Of a stretch of DNA of 6,716 nt, positions 1-6,193 are shown piece by piece (the first letter of the stretch is position 1; every line of letters begins with the position of its first letter). A program made the position numbers and the translations under genes. Source of the DNA: Actinomycetota bacterium (GTDB lineage Bacteria > Actinomycetota > Actinomycetes > S36-B12); NCBI GenBank assembly GCA_003506065.1, contig DNXA01000204.1, forward strand, positions 28,423-35,138, given 5' to 3'. The notes beneath the pieces were generated by a model. It did not search any database and was not told the origin of the DNA. It saw nothing but the letters and a program-made list of their open reading frames with translations.

Positions 1-1353
1 TTCCCGACCTGGGCGCTCACACTCCTGCTCGGAGTCGCCAACGTCGTGTTCCTGATCAATGTCGGCTTCAAGGTCTTTGCCGGGGTCAGGGCCAGATTTG
101 TGCGCGGAGCAAAAGTGCGTTGGGACTACGAACTGCTGTTGCAGCGCAAGGCAGAGGGCCTGCCGCTAGTCGAGCCGCCAATTTCGGATTCCGACCTTCC
201 GATCTACACAATCCTGCTTCCCGTGTACCACGAGGCCAACATCATCGAGAAGCTGATGTCGAACCTTGGCGCGCTCAACTACCCGTCCTCCAAGCTTGAG
301 ATTCTGCTGCTGATGGAGGCCGATGATCACGAAACCATTGATGCTGCTCGAGCACTGAATCTTCCAGAGTCGGTGCGCTTCGTCATCGTCCCTCCCGGTG
401 GTCCTCAGACCAAGCCGCGGGCGTGCAACTACGGACTGAGCTTTGCGCGCGGGGAATACGTCGTGATATTCGACGCTGAGGACAAGCCCGAGCCGAATCA
501 GCTCAGAGATGCTGTTGCAGCATTTCGTCTGGATGCCTTCCAGCGCGAATTTGTCGACCCGACGCAGAAGCGTCTTGTCTGCCTGCAGTCCTCACTCAAT
601 TACTTCAATTCTGATTACAACATCCTGACGCGCATGTTCGCGATTGAGTACTGCTATTGGTTTGATGCGATGCTGCCGGGACTGGATCAGTCGAATCTGC
701 CGATTCCACTTGGCGGCACTTCCAATCACTTTGAGACGCAGTCCCTGCGCCGAGTCGGAGCGTGGGACCCGTACAACGTGACCGAAGACGCAGATCTGGG
801 GATGCGAGTCTCCGTTCACGGGGACCGAGTGGGCGTGCTCGAATCCACCACATGGGAGGAAGCAGCGTCCAGTGTCATGCCCTGGATCAAGCAGCGAACT
901 CGATGGATCAAGGGCTACATCATGACTTCCGCCGTATACACCAGACACCCGATTCAGACCTACAAATCGCATGGAGCGTGGGGTTCATTCAGCATGCTCT
1001 CGCTCATCGCAGGCACCCCCTTGGCATTTCTGCTCTACCCCCTCGTGCTCGGGTTCACCGTGATCACCTACATCGGAGTTCAGTTCATTGGGCTGCACCT
1101 GCCGGAATGGCTCCTTGTTGCTGGAACCTTCAACATGGTCATCTCGAACACGCTGATGATCGGGGCATCGTTCTTGGCGAGCAACAAGCGCTATGGGTGG
1201 CGGCTGGCAGTTTTCGCCGTGCTGCTCCCCGCCTATTGGGTCCTGCATTCGATCGCTTCCTATCGCGCGCTCTATCAGATTGCCTTCGATCCGCACACGT
1301 GGGAGAAGACGCCGCATGGTCTTTCCGGTGACTACGTCACAACGAGTCCTTAA
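1..1353 (+). CDS. Membrane-bound family 2 glycosyltransferase (XagB/BcsA-like), 5'-truncated by window edge
   Basis: The reading frame is open from base 1 to TAA at 1351-1353, giving 450 residues. A GTG at 46 lies inside a hydrophobic stretch, so it is not the true start and the N-terminus is outside the window. Fragment numbering: residues 1-22 are a membrane helix. A GT2 domain follows, with LPVYHE near 74-79, an acidic pair D108-D109, DAED at 158-161 (the nucleotide-sugar/metal-binding DxD equivalent), TED at 261-263 (general base region) and QRTRW at 298-302 (the QxxRW motif of processive GT2 enzymes). About four membrane helices lie between roughly 330 and 430, followed by a WEKTPHG tail that I recognise from XagB-type transferases. 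By family knowledge it would polymerise or transfer a sugar from a nucleotide donor at the cytoplasmic face and export it; the actual sugar cannot be told. XagB relatives often carry an extra N-terminal domain, which would lie upstream. High confidence in family, low in substrate. Confidence 0.9.
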   Translation, partial: FPTWALTLLLGVANVVFLINVGFKVFAGVRARFVRGAKVRWDYELLLQRKAEGLPLVEPPISDSDLPIYTILLPVYHEANIIEKLMSNLGALNYPSSKLEILLLMEADDHETIDAARALNLPESVRFVIVPPGGPQTKPRACNYGLSFARGEYVVIFDAEDKPEPNQLRDAVAAFRLDAFQREFVDPTQKRLVCLQSSLNYFNSDYNILTRMFAIEYCYWFDAMLPGLDQSNLPIPLGGTSNHFETQSLRRVGAWDPYNVTEDADLGMRVSVHGDRVGVLESTTWEEAASSVMPWIKQRTRWIKGYIMTSAVYTRHPIQTYKSHGAWGSFSMLSLIAGTPLAFLLYPLVLGFTVITYIGVQFIGLHLPEWLLVAGTFNMVISNTLMIGASFLASNKRYGWRLAVFAVLLPAYWVLHSIASYRALYQIAFDPHTWEKTPHGLSGDYVTTSP

Positions 1354-1374
1354 TAGTCTGGACCCTGAAAATCG

Positions 1375-1449
<75 letters not shown>

Positions 1450-1459
1450 GAGCCGGTCA

Positions 1460-1465
1460 AGGTTA
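1460..1465 (-). promoter_or_regulatory. Possible -10 box of the tRNA-Val promoter
   Basis: On the minus strand TAACCT fits the actinobacterial TANNNT -10 pattern and ends 10 bases before the first tRNA base, so transcription would begin a few bases upstream of the mature 5' end. I see no good -35 match at 16-18 bp, so this is a weak call. Confidence 0.3.
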
Positions 1466-1479
1466 CCCGTCCGCAGGAG

Positions 1480-1507
1480 CCGACAGCCATGCCCCCACAG
1501 GTAGCCT
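1480..1507 (+). promoter_or_regulatory. Predicted leaderless promoter of the nif3-like operon
   Basis: CCGACA at 1480-1485 matches four of six bases of TTGACA (the GACA part). After a 16-bp spacer comes TAGCCT at 1502-1507, a TANNNT -10 box. Six bases later is the ATG at 1514, so transcription is expected to start on the A of the start codon, giving a leaderless mRNA. This agrees with the lack of a convincing Shine-Dalgarno sequence before that ATG. The DUF4143-type ATPase at 6200 has the same geometry. Confidence 0.5.
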
Positions 1508-1513
1508 TGGGCC

Positions 1514-2347
1514 ATGTTCGCAACGGTCGCTCAGGTGCTCGCGGCGTTGGAGCTGCGAAACCCGGTGAGCCTTGCTGCTGATTGGGATGCCGTGGGTTTG
1601 ATCTGTGGAGATCCCAGCGCACCTGTTGAGCGGGTCCTGTTTGCAGTAGACCCGGTGGAGACTGTTGTCGATGAGGCCATTGACGGTGGGTACTCGATGA
1701 TCATCACCCACCATCCGCTCTTCCTGCGAGGGGTGCACGGGGTGGCTGCGGTCAATTCCAAGGGTCGGCTCATTCATTCGCTCATCGGCCATGGCATTGC
1801 GCTTGCCGCCGCCCACACCAATGCCGATCACGCAAACCCCGGGGTGTCCGATGCCCTCGGCGCCGCCCTTGGTCTGACCAGCATGCGACCGATCGACCCA
1901 TTGACTGATGCCACCGGCACTGGCCGCATCGGTCTGCTCAGTGAATCGACCACCTTGGCTGAATTCAGCTCCTTGGTGGCCGCAAATCTGCCAGCGACCC
2001 ACCACGGAGTGCGCATCGCAGGAGATCCCGAGCACGTGGTGCGCACGGTTGCCGTCTGCGGGGGAGCAGGGGATTCGCTGCTCGGTAGTGTGGGTGCACG
2101 TGCTGATGTGTATGTCACGGCCGATCTGCGACATCATCGGGCTCAGGATCATCTGGCCGAAGGTGGCTGTGCACTGATCGACGTGGCGCACTGGGCAAGT
2201 GAATGGCCCTGGCTGCAAGTCGCAGCCGAACAATTGGTTTCTGATCTTGCACAGGAAGGCATGACCATCATCGCGTATTGCTCGGCAACCCCAACAGATC
2301 CTTGGACTGCACACCACACAAGTGCGGCGAGGGGGAGCGCGAAATGA
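1514..2347 (+). CDS. Nif3-like dinuclear metal centre protein (YbgI/DUF34 family)
   Basis: A 277-residue protein with all the family's metal ligands. H66-H67 lie in the ITHHPL motif, D105 in HTNADHANPG, and H226 and E230 in an HxxxE arrangement near the C-terminus. These correspond to the five ligands of the two-metal site in E. coli YbgI. Family members form toroidal hexamers in the cytosol. They are often labelled 'GTP cyclohydrolase 1 type 2', but that activity is not generally accepted and the biological role remains unsettled. The ATG at 1514 is preferred because the conserved N-terminus begins directly there and a -10 box lies six bases upstream. It is the first gene of a three-gene operon: its TGA overlaps the next ATG as ATGA (2344-2347). 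Rv2230c is the mycobacterial counterpart by order and family. Confidence 0.93.
   Translation: MFATVAQVLAALELRNPVSLAADWDAVGLICGDPSAPVERVLFAVDPVETVVDEAIDGGYSMIITHHPLFLRGVHGVAAVNSKGRLIHSLIGHGIALAAAHTNADHANPGVSDALGAALGLTSMRPIDPLTDATGTGRIGLLSESTTLAEFSSLVAANLPATHHGVRIAGDPEHVVRTVAVCGGAGDSLLGSVGARADVYVTADLRHHRAQDHLAEGGCALIDVAHWASEWPWLQVAAEQLVSDLAQEGMTIIAYCSATPTDPWTAHHTSAARGSAK
2331..2337 (+). promoter_or_regulatory. Ribosome-binding site deciding the zinc-ribbon gene start
   Basis: GGGGGAG lies at the end of the nif3-like gene, six bases before the ATG at 2344. It supports that ATG over the upstream in-frame ATG at 2278 and allows re-initiation after the overlapping stop. Confidence 0.6.
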
Positions 2348-3090
2348 AGGCTGAAGCCGCTGCGCAGAAGCTCCTGCTTGATCTCCAACGCCTGGATACA
2401 CGATCAACGCAACTCGAGCATCGAGATCGCACTCTGCCGCAGAAGCAGGAGTTGGCTGAGCTCAATCAGCGAATCCAGCGTCTGCACGACGAGCATGTCG
2501 CTGCTCGAGTCATCGCAGGTGATCTGGAGCGCGATCAGGTCCGTGCCGATGCCGATGTTGACCAGGTTCGCGAGCGAGCCGTGAAGGATCAAGTCCTCCT
2601 GGATTCTGGAAGCATCGGGGATCCCAAGCAGTTGCAGAATCTCCAGCATGAGTTGGTCTCGCTCGCGCGACGTCAGGCAGAGCTCGAGGACATTGAGCTG
2701 GAGATCATGGAACGCGTCGAAGGTGCACAAGCAGCTGTGCGGCAGTACGCCGCTCAGCATGAGGAAGCCTTGGTCATCAGGGAATCGTTGACCGCTGAGG
2801 TGGACTCCCTGGTTGCAGAGATCGACGCGGAGCGCGAGGTGCTGTCCGTGGATCGCAAGGAATTGGCCGGTCGAATCCCAACTGACCTGCTCGGGCTCTA
2901 CGAGAAGATCAGGGCAGACCAGAACGGCGTCGGCGCCGCCCATCTGCACCGAGGCCAGTGCGAGGGGTGCAGGCTGCAACTCCCACCAAATGAACTGGAG
3001 CGATTGCGCTCCATTGAATCCGACGAAGTCGTCCGGTGCGAGGAATGCCGTCGAATTCTGGTGCGAACTGCGGAGTCCGGACTGCAATGA
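2344..3090 (+). CDS. Coiled-coil C4 zinc-ribbon protein (DUF164 family, Rv2229c-like)
   Basis: A 248-residue cytosolic protein. Residues 1 to about 180 are rich in E, Q, R, L and A with heptad-like spacing and should form a long antiparallel coiled coil. The C-terminal 45 residues hold a zinc ribbon with CxxC pairs at C206/C209 and C232/C235. I chose the ATG at 2344 because it overlaps the upstream stop as ATGA, has a GGAG ribosome-binding site at 2334-2337 (six-base spacing), and begins with the conserved KAEAAAQ-LLLDLQ-LD region. An in-frame ATG at 2278 only adds residues encoded within the preceding gene. Relatives include Chlamydia CT398 and H. pylori HP0958, which are reported to bind RpoN or RNA. 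The function in actinobacteria is unknown, but its place between nif3 and the RNase H gene is conserved in mycobacteria. The downstream stop also overlaps the next start as ATGA. Confidence 0.9.
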   Translation: MKAEAAAQKLLLDLQRLDTRSTQLEHRDRTLPQKQELAELNQRIQRLHDEHVAARVIAGDLERDQVRADADVDQVRERAVKDQVLLDSGSIGDPKQLQNLQHELVSLARRQAELEDIELEIMERVEGAQAAVRQYAAQHEEALVIRESLTAEVDSLVAEIDAEREVLSVDRKELAGRIPTDLLGLYEKIRADQNGVGAAHLHRGQCEGCRLQLPPNELERLRSIESDEVVRCEECRRILVRTAESGLQ

Positions 3091-4295
3091 GTCGAACCTT
3101 CATCGTTGAAGCCGATGGTGGTTCGCGAGGCAATCCGGGACCAGCTGCCTATGGCGCTGTCGTCAAGGACGCGGCCACCGGCGCAGTCCTTGCGGAATTG
3201 GCCGAGCACATCGGATTGGCTACCAACAACGTTGCTGAATATCGCGGAGCGCTCGCGGGTCTGGCACATGCATATGCGCTGGATCCAGGGGCGGTCGTTG
3301 AGATACGCCTGGATTCCAAACTCATCGTGGAGCAGATGAGCGGTCGGTGGAAGATCAAGCACCCAGACATGCGTGAGCTTGCTCTTCAAGTTCGCGCGAT
3401 CTTTCCGCCTGGCCAGGTGACGTATACCTGGGTGCCGCGATCGGCCAATGCTCATGCGGACTCACTCGTGAATGAAGTGCTGGATCAAGTGCTGGAGGGT
3501 GGCACTTCCCTGATCCACCGCACCTTCGACTTGGGCCTGCTCGTGCCGGATGCCGCTGATGTCATCGGTGACGCCGAGGAGGCATTTGTTCGCGGTGCCA
3601 TCGCACGCCAGCAGGCTGCCCCCAACCGGATGGTTGGCTGGGAGGAGATGGAAACCCCTACCACCGCCGTACTGGTCCGACATGGCGCGACGCAATTCAG
3701 CCTCGAGAAGCGCTTCAGCGGTCGAGGTGGGGCAGACCCCGGCCTTGCTCCAATCGGGGAGGCTCAGGCGCATGCGGCGGCGGCGGAACTGGCATCGAGG
3801 TTCACTTTCGATCTCGTGGTCTGCTCCCCGTTGCTGCGCACCCGGCAGACGGCGGCGATTCTCGCGAGTGACCTGGCCGAGGAGCTCGTCGTCATCGACG
3901 ATCTCGCAGAATGCGCTTTTGGCGAGTGGGATGGCCGCACCTTTGCCGATGTGCAGAGCAATTGGCCCGATGAACTGCGCCTGTGGCTGGATTCGGTTGA
4001 CTACGCGCCACCCGGAGGGGAGTCCTTCGCCGAGGTGAGTGCCCGTGTTGCCCGCGCCAGACGAGAACTCCTGCATGCCTACCCAGGCAAGAACATCCTG
4101 GTGGTCTCGCATGTGAGCCCGATCAAACTGCTGGTCGCCATGACCATTGATGCACCGATCGAAAGTGTGTATCGCATGGAATTGCGGCCATGTTCGATAT
4201 CAACACTGACGTGGTATCCCGACGGCAACAACTCTCTGCACGGCTTCGCAGAGTCTGGTCACTTGCGTGGGGTGGACACCTTCCCTGGTGTGTAG
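3087..4295 (+). CDS. Bifunctional RNase HI / CobC-type histidine phosphatase (Rv2228c-like)
   Basis: A 402-residue fusion. Residues 1 to about 130 are an RNase HI domain with the carboxylate set D10 (EADGGSRGNPG), E51 (NNVAEY), D76 (RLDSK) and D125 (ANAHADSLVN). The basic protrusion found in E. coli RNase HI is absent. A linker of about 65 residues follows. Residues 195-402 are a histidine phosphatase domain: RHG at 198-200 with H199 the phospho-acceptor, R251 in SPLLRTRQTA, E275 in ECAFGEWDG and H342 in SHVSPIK. The Streptomyces SCO2299 and mycobacterial Rv2228c proteins have the same two-domain build and show both activities. The C-terminal half resembles alpha-ribazole phosphatase, a late step in making the lower cobalamin loop. 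The ATG at 3087 overlaps the preceding stop as ATGA; an in-frame ATG at 3036 lies in the previous gene's zinc ribbon. The 3' end overlaps the convergent yaaA gene by 37 bp. All catalytic residues are present. Confidence 0.94.
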   Translation: MSRTFIVEADGGSRGNPGPAAYGAVVKDAATGAVLAELAEHIGLATNNVAEYRGALAGLAHAYALDPGAVVEIRLDSKLIVEQMSGRWKIKHPDMRELALQVRAIFPPGQVTYTWVPRSANAHADSLVNEVLDQVLEGGTSLIHRTFDLGLLVPDAADVIGDAEEAFVRGAIARQQAAPNRMVGWEEMETPTTAVLVRHGATQFSLEKRFSGRGGADPGLAPIGEAQAHAAAAELASRFTFDLVVCSPLLRTRQTAAILASDLAEELVVIDDLAECAFGEWDGRTFADVQSNWPDELRLWLDSVDYAPPGGESFAEVSARVARARRELLHAYPGKNILVVSHVSPIKLLVAMTIDAPIESVYRMELRPCSISTLTWYPDGNNSLHGFAESGHLRGVDTFPGV

Positions 4296-5050
4296 TGCGT
4301 GATGATGTCCAGTCGCGCAGCCGCGTTGGGTTGTTCCTGCAGTTCCCATTCGTATTCCAGGGCGGTGAGTTGCTCCAGAAGCATAGGAATGGACTCGGCC
4401 ATGGCGCCACGCCGAACGAGTGCGCGCACGAGCGAGCCCTTGGTTGCCTTGTTGAAGTGACTGACAACTGATCGCTTCCCGTCCTGCTCCTGCAGCACGC
4501 GCACAGAGATTGAACGGGATGCACATTCGCGGGGAATCGGTGCCAGAGCCACGTAGGCCTGAGATCTCAAATCCAGAATTGGTCCCCTGGAGCCAGCAAG
4601 AATCTGCGAGATCGGCTTGCGCCACAGACTCTGCAGAGTCGGCAGCCCCGTCACTTTTGAGCTGGCACTCAATCGATACGGCGCTATGGCATCCAACGGG
4701 CGCACAAGCCCGTAGAGCCCAGACACGATGGCGACGTGCTCATGCAGACGCTCACGCTGCTTGGCTGTCATCGCATCGGCGCCAAGAGCCTCGAACACCA
4801 CTCCTGAGTAGACATCGATGGCCGGTCCGCAGGCGGCAGTTGCAAGATCTGCGTTCAATTGCAGCTGATCCCACTGTGTGTGACCGAGCCCAAGAGCTTT
4901 GCTTGCGCGCGCTGGGTTGCCGCTGCTCATCTTGATCAGGGCGCTGCTCACCCTTTGACGAACTGAAGTCAGTTCGTCAAAGGACAGCGAAGGCGCGAGT
5001 TGGTCGATCGGCACTGATTTGGACTCGCTTGGAGGCAGCAGAATCAGCAT
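4259..5050 (-). CDS. yaaA: YaaA family (DUF328) peroxide-stress / DNA-binding protein
   Basis: A 263-residue protein of the usual family length (E. coli YaaA is 258). Family hallmarks are the MLILLPPSESK N-terminus, LSFDELT-VR-RV near 22-34, VYSGVVFEAL near 80-89, SGLYGLVRPLDAIAPYRL at 110-127 and HFNKATKG towards the C-terminus. E. coli YaaA limits free iron and DNA/protein damage under H2O2 stress and binds DNA with an unusual fold; the same role here is inferred from family. I prefer the ATG at 5050-5048 because the conserved sequence begins with MLIL. A TTG three codons upstream (5059-5057) is the alternative. The gene converges on and overlaps the RNase H/phosphatase gene by 37 bp, and is divergent from the lipoprotein gene with 44 bp between starts. 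Its 5' coding region carries a perfect 32-bp inverted repeat at 4952-4983. Confidence 0.92.
   Translation of the reverse strand: MLILLPPSESKSVPIDQLAPSLSFDELTSVRQRVSSALIKMSSGNPARASKALGLGHTQWDQLQLNADLATAACGPAIDVYSGVVFEALGADAMTAKQRERLHEHVAIVSGLYGLVRPLDAIAPYRLSASSKVTGLPTLQSLWRKPISQILAGSRGPILDLRSQAYVALAPIPRECASRSISVRVLQEQDGKRSVVSHFNKATKGSLVRALVRRGAMAESIPMLLEQLTALEYEWELQEQPNAAARLDIITHYTPGKVSTPRK
4952..4983. repeat. Perfect inverted repeat, 15-bp arms, 2-bp spacer, inside yaaA
   Basis: The left arm CCTTTGACGAACTGA (4952-4966) is the exact reverse complement of 4969-4983; the spacer is AG. In the yaaA mRNA this would form a hairpin of about 14 bp closed by the loop ACUU. It covers codons 23-33 of yaaA, a segment (SFDELTSVRQR) that aligns with conserved family sequence, so it is overlaid on the coding region and was not inserted into it. 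There is no T-tract on either side typical of an intrinsic terminator. Confidence 0.95.
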
Positions 5051-5060
5051 GATGGGCAAG

Positions 5061-5066
5061 ACGCTA
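5061..5066 (-). promoter_or_regulatory. Possible yaaA -10 box
   Basis: On the minus strand TAGCGT (TANNNT) ends ten bases before the yaaA ATG, which would give a leader of only about three bases. No convincing -35 is visible, so the evidence is the -10 pattern and position only. Confidence 0.25.
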
Positions 5067-5094
5067 GGCCATGGCCGTGTGAGATGGTGGACCG

Positions 5095-5475
5095 GTGAAG
5101 GTCATGTTGCTCACTGCCGCGGCAGTTGCCCTGTGCTTGGCCGGTTGCCAATCCTCCAACGACCCTCCGACTTCGGCCGCTTGCGATCAAGTGAGCCTGC
5201 AGACCACGATCGAGACCTTCCTGCACGAGTCCGACTCCCACCTCGAGTCCCTTGATGCCCTGGAATGCTCAGGTGATTGGGCAGTGGTGCAGGCCACGTT
5301 GACTGACGATGCTGCCAAGCCGGTCGAACAGGAATTCGTCTTTGCCCGTATCGGAGAGAACTGGGTCCTGAAGGCGCCAGAGAGTGTGTGCGGCTCGCCT
5401 TCGGCTGATGACACAAGACCTGCCGATGCGGAGATCCCCGCTGAACTGTGGGCGCAGGCCTGCCTCATCACCTGA
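5095..5475 (+). CDS. Small predicted lipoprotein, function unknown
   Basis: A 126-residue protein beginning at GTG. The N-terminus is a short signal peptide: K2, a hydrophobic stretch of about 13 residues, then the lipobox LAGC with C18 as the lipidated residue. The mature part of about 108 residues has four cysteines (C30, C58, C99, C123), enough for two disulfides outside the membrane. It holds GDWAVVQATL (60-69), FVFARIGENWVLKAPESVC (81-99) and IPAELWAQAC (114-123). This C...GDWA...W...C...IP....C layout recurs in small secreted actinobacterial proteins of unknown function. The GTG is chosen over an in-frame ATG at 5104 because it keeps the positively charged K2; GGTGG at 5086-5090 could be a weak ribosome-binding site. 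The gene is divergent from yaaA and ends about 55 bp before rnpB. No enzyme motif is visible. Confidence 0.8.
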   Translation: MKVMLLTAAAVALCLAGCQSSNDPPTSAACDQVSLQTTIETFLHESDSHLESLDALECSGDWAVVQATLTDDAAKPVEQEFVFARIGENWVLKAPESVCGSPSADDTRPADAEIPAELWAQACLIT

Positions 5476-5495
5476 CCCGAACTCGGTACATGAGG

Positions 5496-5523
5496 TTGGA
5501 CCTGAACACAGGCAAGCCATACT
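5496..5523 (+). promoter_or_regulatory. Predicted rnpB promoter
   Basis: TTGGAC at 5496-5501 resembles the -35 box TTGACA. A 16-bp spacer follows, then CATACT at 5518-5523, matching four of six bases of TATAAT. Transcription would start near 5530, which is where the P1 strand of the RNase P RNA begins. The agreement between promoter and RNA end supports both calls. Confidence 0.55.
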
Positions 5524-5529
5524 CTTGCG

Positions 5530-5902
5530 CAGGACGAGTTGGCCGGGTGATCGCGGCACGAGAGTGTCGAGGAAAGTCCGGGCTCCATGGGGCAAGGTGG
5601 TGGGTAACGCCCACCCGGGGTGACCCGCGGGACAGTGCCACAGAAAACAGACCGCCTCGAGTGATCGAGGTAAGGGTGAAACGGTGGTGTAAGAGACCAC
5701 CAGCGCGGCAGGTGACTGCCGCGGCTAGGTAAACCCCACCTGGAGCAAGGCCAAGAGGATCGCTTGCGATCTGCGCAGACGAGCTGCCCGCTCAATGTCT
5801 GCGGGTAGGCCGCACCAGGCCACTGGCAACAGTGGTCGCAGATGGATGATCACCCTCGGCTATGCCGAGACAGAACCCGGCTTACAGGCCAACTCGTCCC
5901 CA
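5530..5902 (+). ncRNA. rnpB: RNase P RNA, bacterial class A
   Basis: This is the catalytic RNA that trims 5' leaders from pre-tRNAs. P1 is closed by GACGAGTTGGCC (5533-5544) pairing exactly with 5887-5898. The universally conserved P4 strands are present: GAGGAAAGTCCGGGCTCC at 5569-5586 and ACAGAACCCGGCTTA at 5870-5884, plus AGATGGATGAT at 5840-5850. Also seen are ACAGAAAACAGACCGCC, the GGTAAACCCCACCTGGAGCA-type segment near 5730, and the L15 GGGTAGG loop (5803-5809) that pairs with the tRNA 3' CCA. Hairpins with clear loops are 5655-5670 (GTGA loop), 5705-5722 (GTGA loop), 5820-5835 (GCAA loop) and 5855-5869. The length of about 370 nt is normal for class A. The ends are estimated from P1 pairing and the promoter and may be off by a few bases. 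No strong intrinsic terminator follows. Confidence 0.97.
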
Positions 5903-6077
5903 TGTTCGTCGCTTTCGGCCTGCGGCTGTTCCGAGATGTTCCGACGAGGAATTGGTCGCGGGTCTGGCGATGCTGTTCGTCGATTGCATGCTGAACAGAT
6001 GCCGGGATCGGTCGGCGCCCGCACGCGGTCGCCGTGCATTCAAGTGAGGTCAGCCAACTGGCGCACTCTTGGCCCCT

Positions 6078-6132
6078 GAGCTGGGGAGATCAATGAACCG
6101 AATGCTGCAAGACGCGGCGGATCTCCCTGCTC
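6078..6132. repeat. Imperfect inverted repeat upstream of the ATPase gene
   Basis: The arm at 6078-6091 (GAGCTGGGGAGATC) pairs with 6120-6132 (GATCTCCCTGCTC): twelve Watson-Crick pairs and one G-U with one bulged base. The loop is 28 nt. No T-tract follows on either strand, so a standard intrinsic terminator is unlikely. The left arm contains the only purine-rich ribosome-binding-like sequence before the small ORF at 6093. Confidence 0.6.
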
Positions 6133-6167
6133 TGCATTCTGTCGAACAGATGTTAGGCAAAATGTAG
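6093..6167 (+). CDS. Possible 24-residue small ORF or leader peptide
   Basis: The ATG at 6093 is preceded by GGGGAG (6083-6088) four bases away, and the frame runs 24 codons to TAG at 6165-6167. The peptide begins MNRMLQDAADLPAL and contains no motif I know. It sits 32 bp before the ATPase start. The ribosome-binding sequence lies in one arm of the inverted repeat 6078-6132 and part of the ORF lies in the other arm. A chance ORF of this length is common, so confidence is low. Confidence 0.2.
   Translation: MNRMLQDAADLPALHSVEQMLGKM
6142..6157. promoter_or_regulatory. Possible degenerate LexA (SOS) box
   Basis: TCGAACAGATGTTAGG agrees with the actinobacterial SOS box TCGAAC-N4-GTTCGA at ten of twelve defined positions. 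The left half is perfect and the right half has two mismatches. It lies eight bases upstream of the predicted -35 box of the ATPase promoter, a position suited to repression. With one imperfect half-site it could be chance. Confidence 0.3.
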
Positions 6168-6193
6168 GACAAGGAGCAGGCAATCTGTAGGAT
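6166..6193 (+). promoter_or_regulatory. Predicted leaderless promoter of the ATPase gene
   Basis: AGGACA (6166-6171) matches four of six bases of TTGACA. After a 16-bp spacer comes TAGGAT (6188-6193), a TANNNT -10 box, and six bases later the ATG at 6200. The same spacing is seen before the nif3-like gene. The AGGA inside TAGGAT, seven bases before the ATG, could instead act as a Shine-Dalgarno sequence, so the leaderless reading is not proven. Confidence 0.5.

Noticed and set aside
46..48. GTG as the start of the glycosyltransferase
   Set aside because: The frame is open upstream to base 1 and the GTG sits within a membrane helix that continues to the left, so the gene starts outside the window.
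1463..2407. 314-codon minus-strand open frame opposite the nif3-like gene
   Set aside because: The plus strand encodes a protein with all Nif3 metal ligands; the antisense product shows no family features and is typical of GC-rich shadow ORFs.
3036..3038. Upstream ATG for the RNase H/phosphatase gene
   Set aside because: It lies within the zinc-ribbon coding sequence; the RNase HI domain begins right after the ATGA-overlap start at 3087.
5862..6047. 61-codon plus-strand open frame beginning in rnpB and ending in the spacer
   Set aside because: Its ATG lies inside the conserved 3' part of RNase P RNA, there is no ribosome-binding site, and the peptide has no motif I recognise. A gene remnant cannot be excluded but is not supported.
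6171..6176. AAGGAG as the ATPase ribosome-binding site
   Set aside because: It is 23 bases from the ATG, too far to act, and no start codon follows it at a suitable distance.
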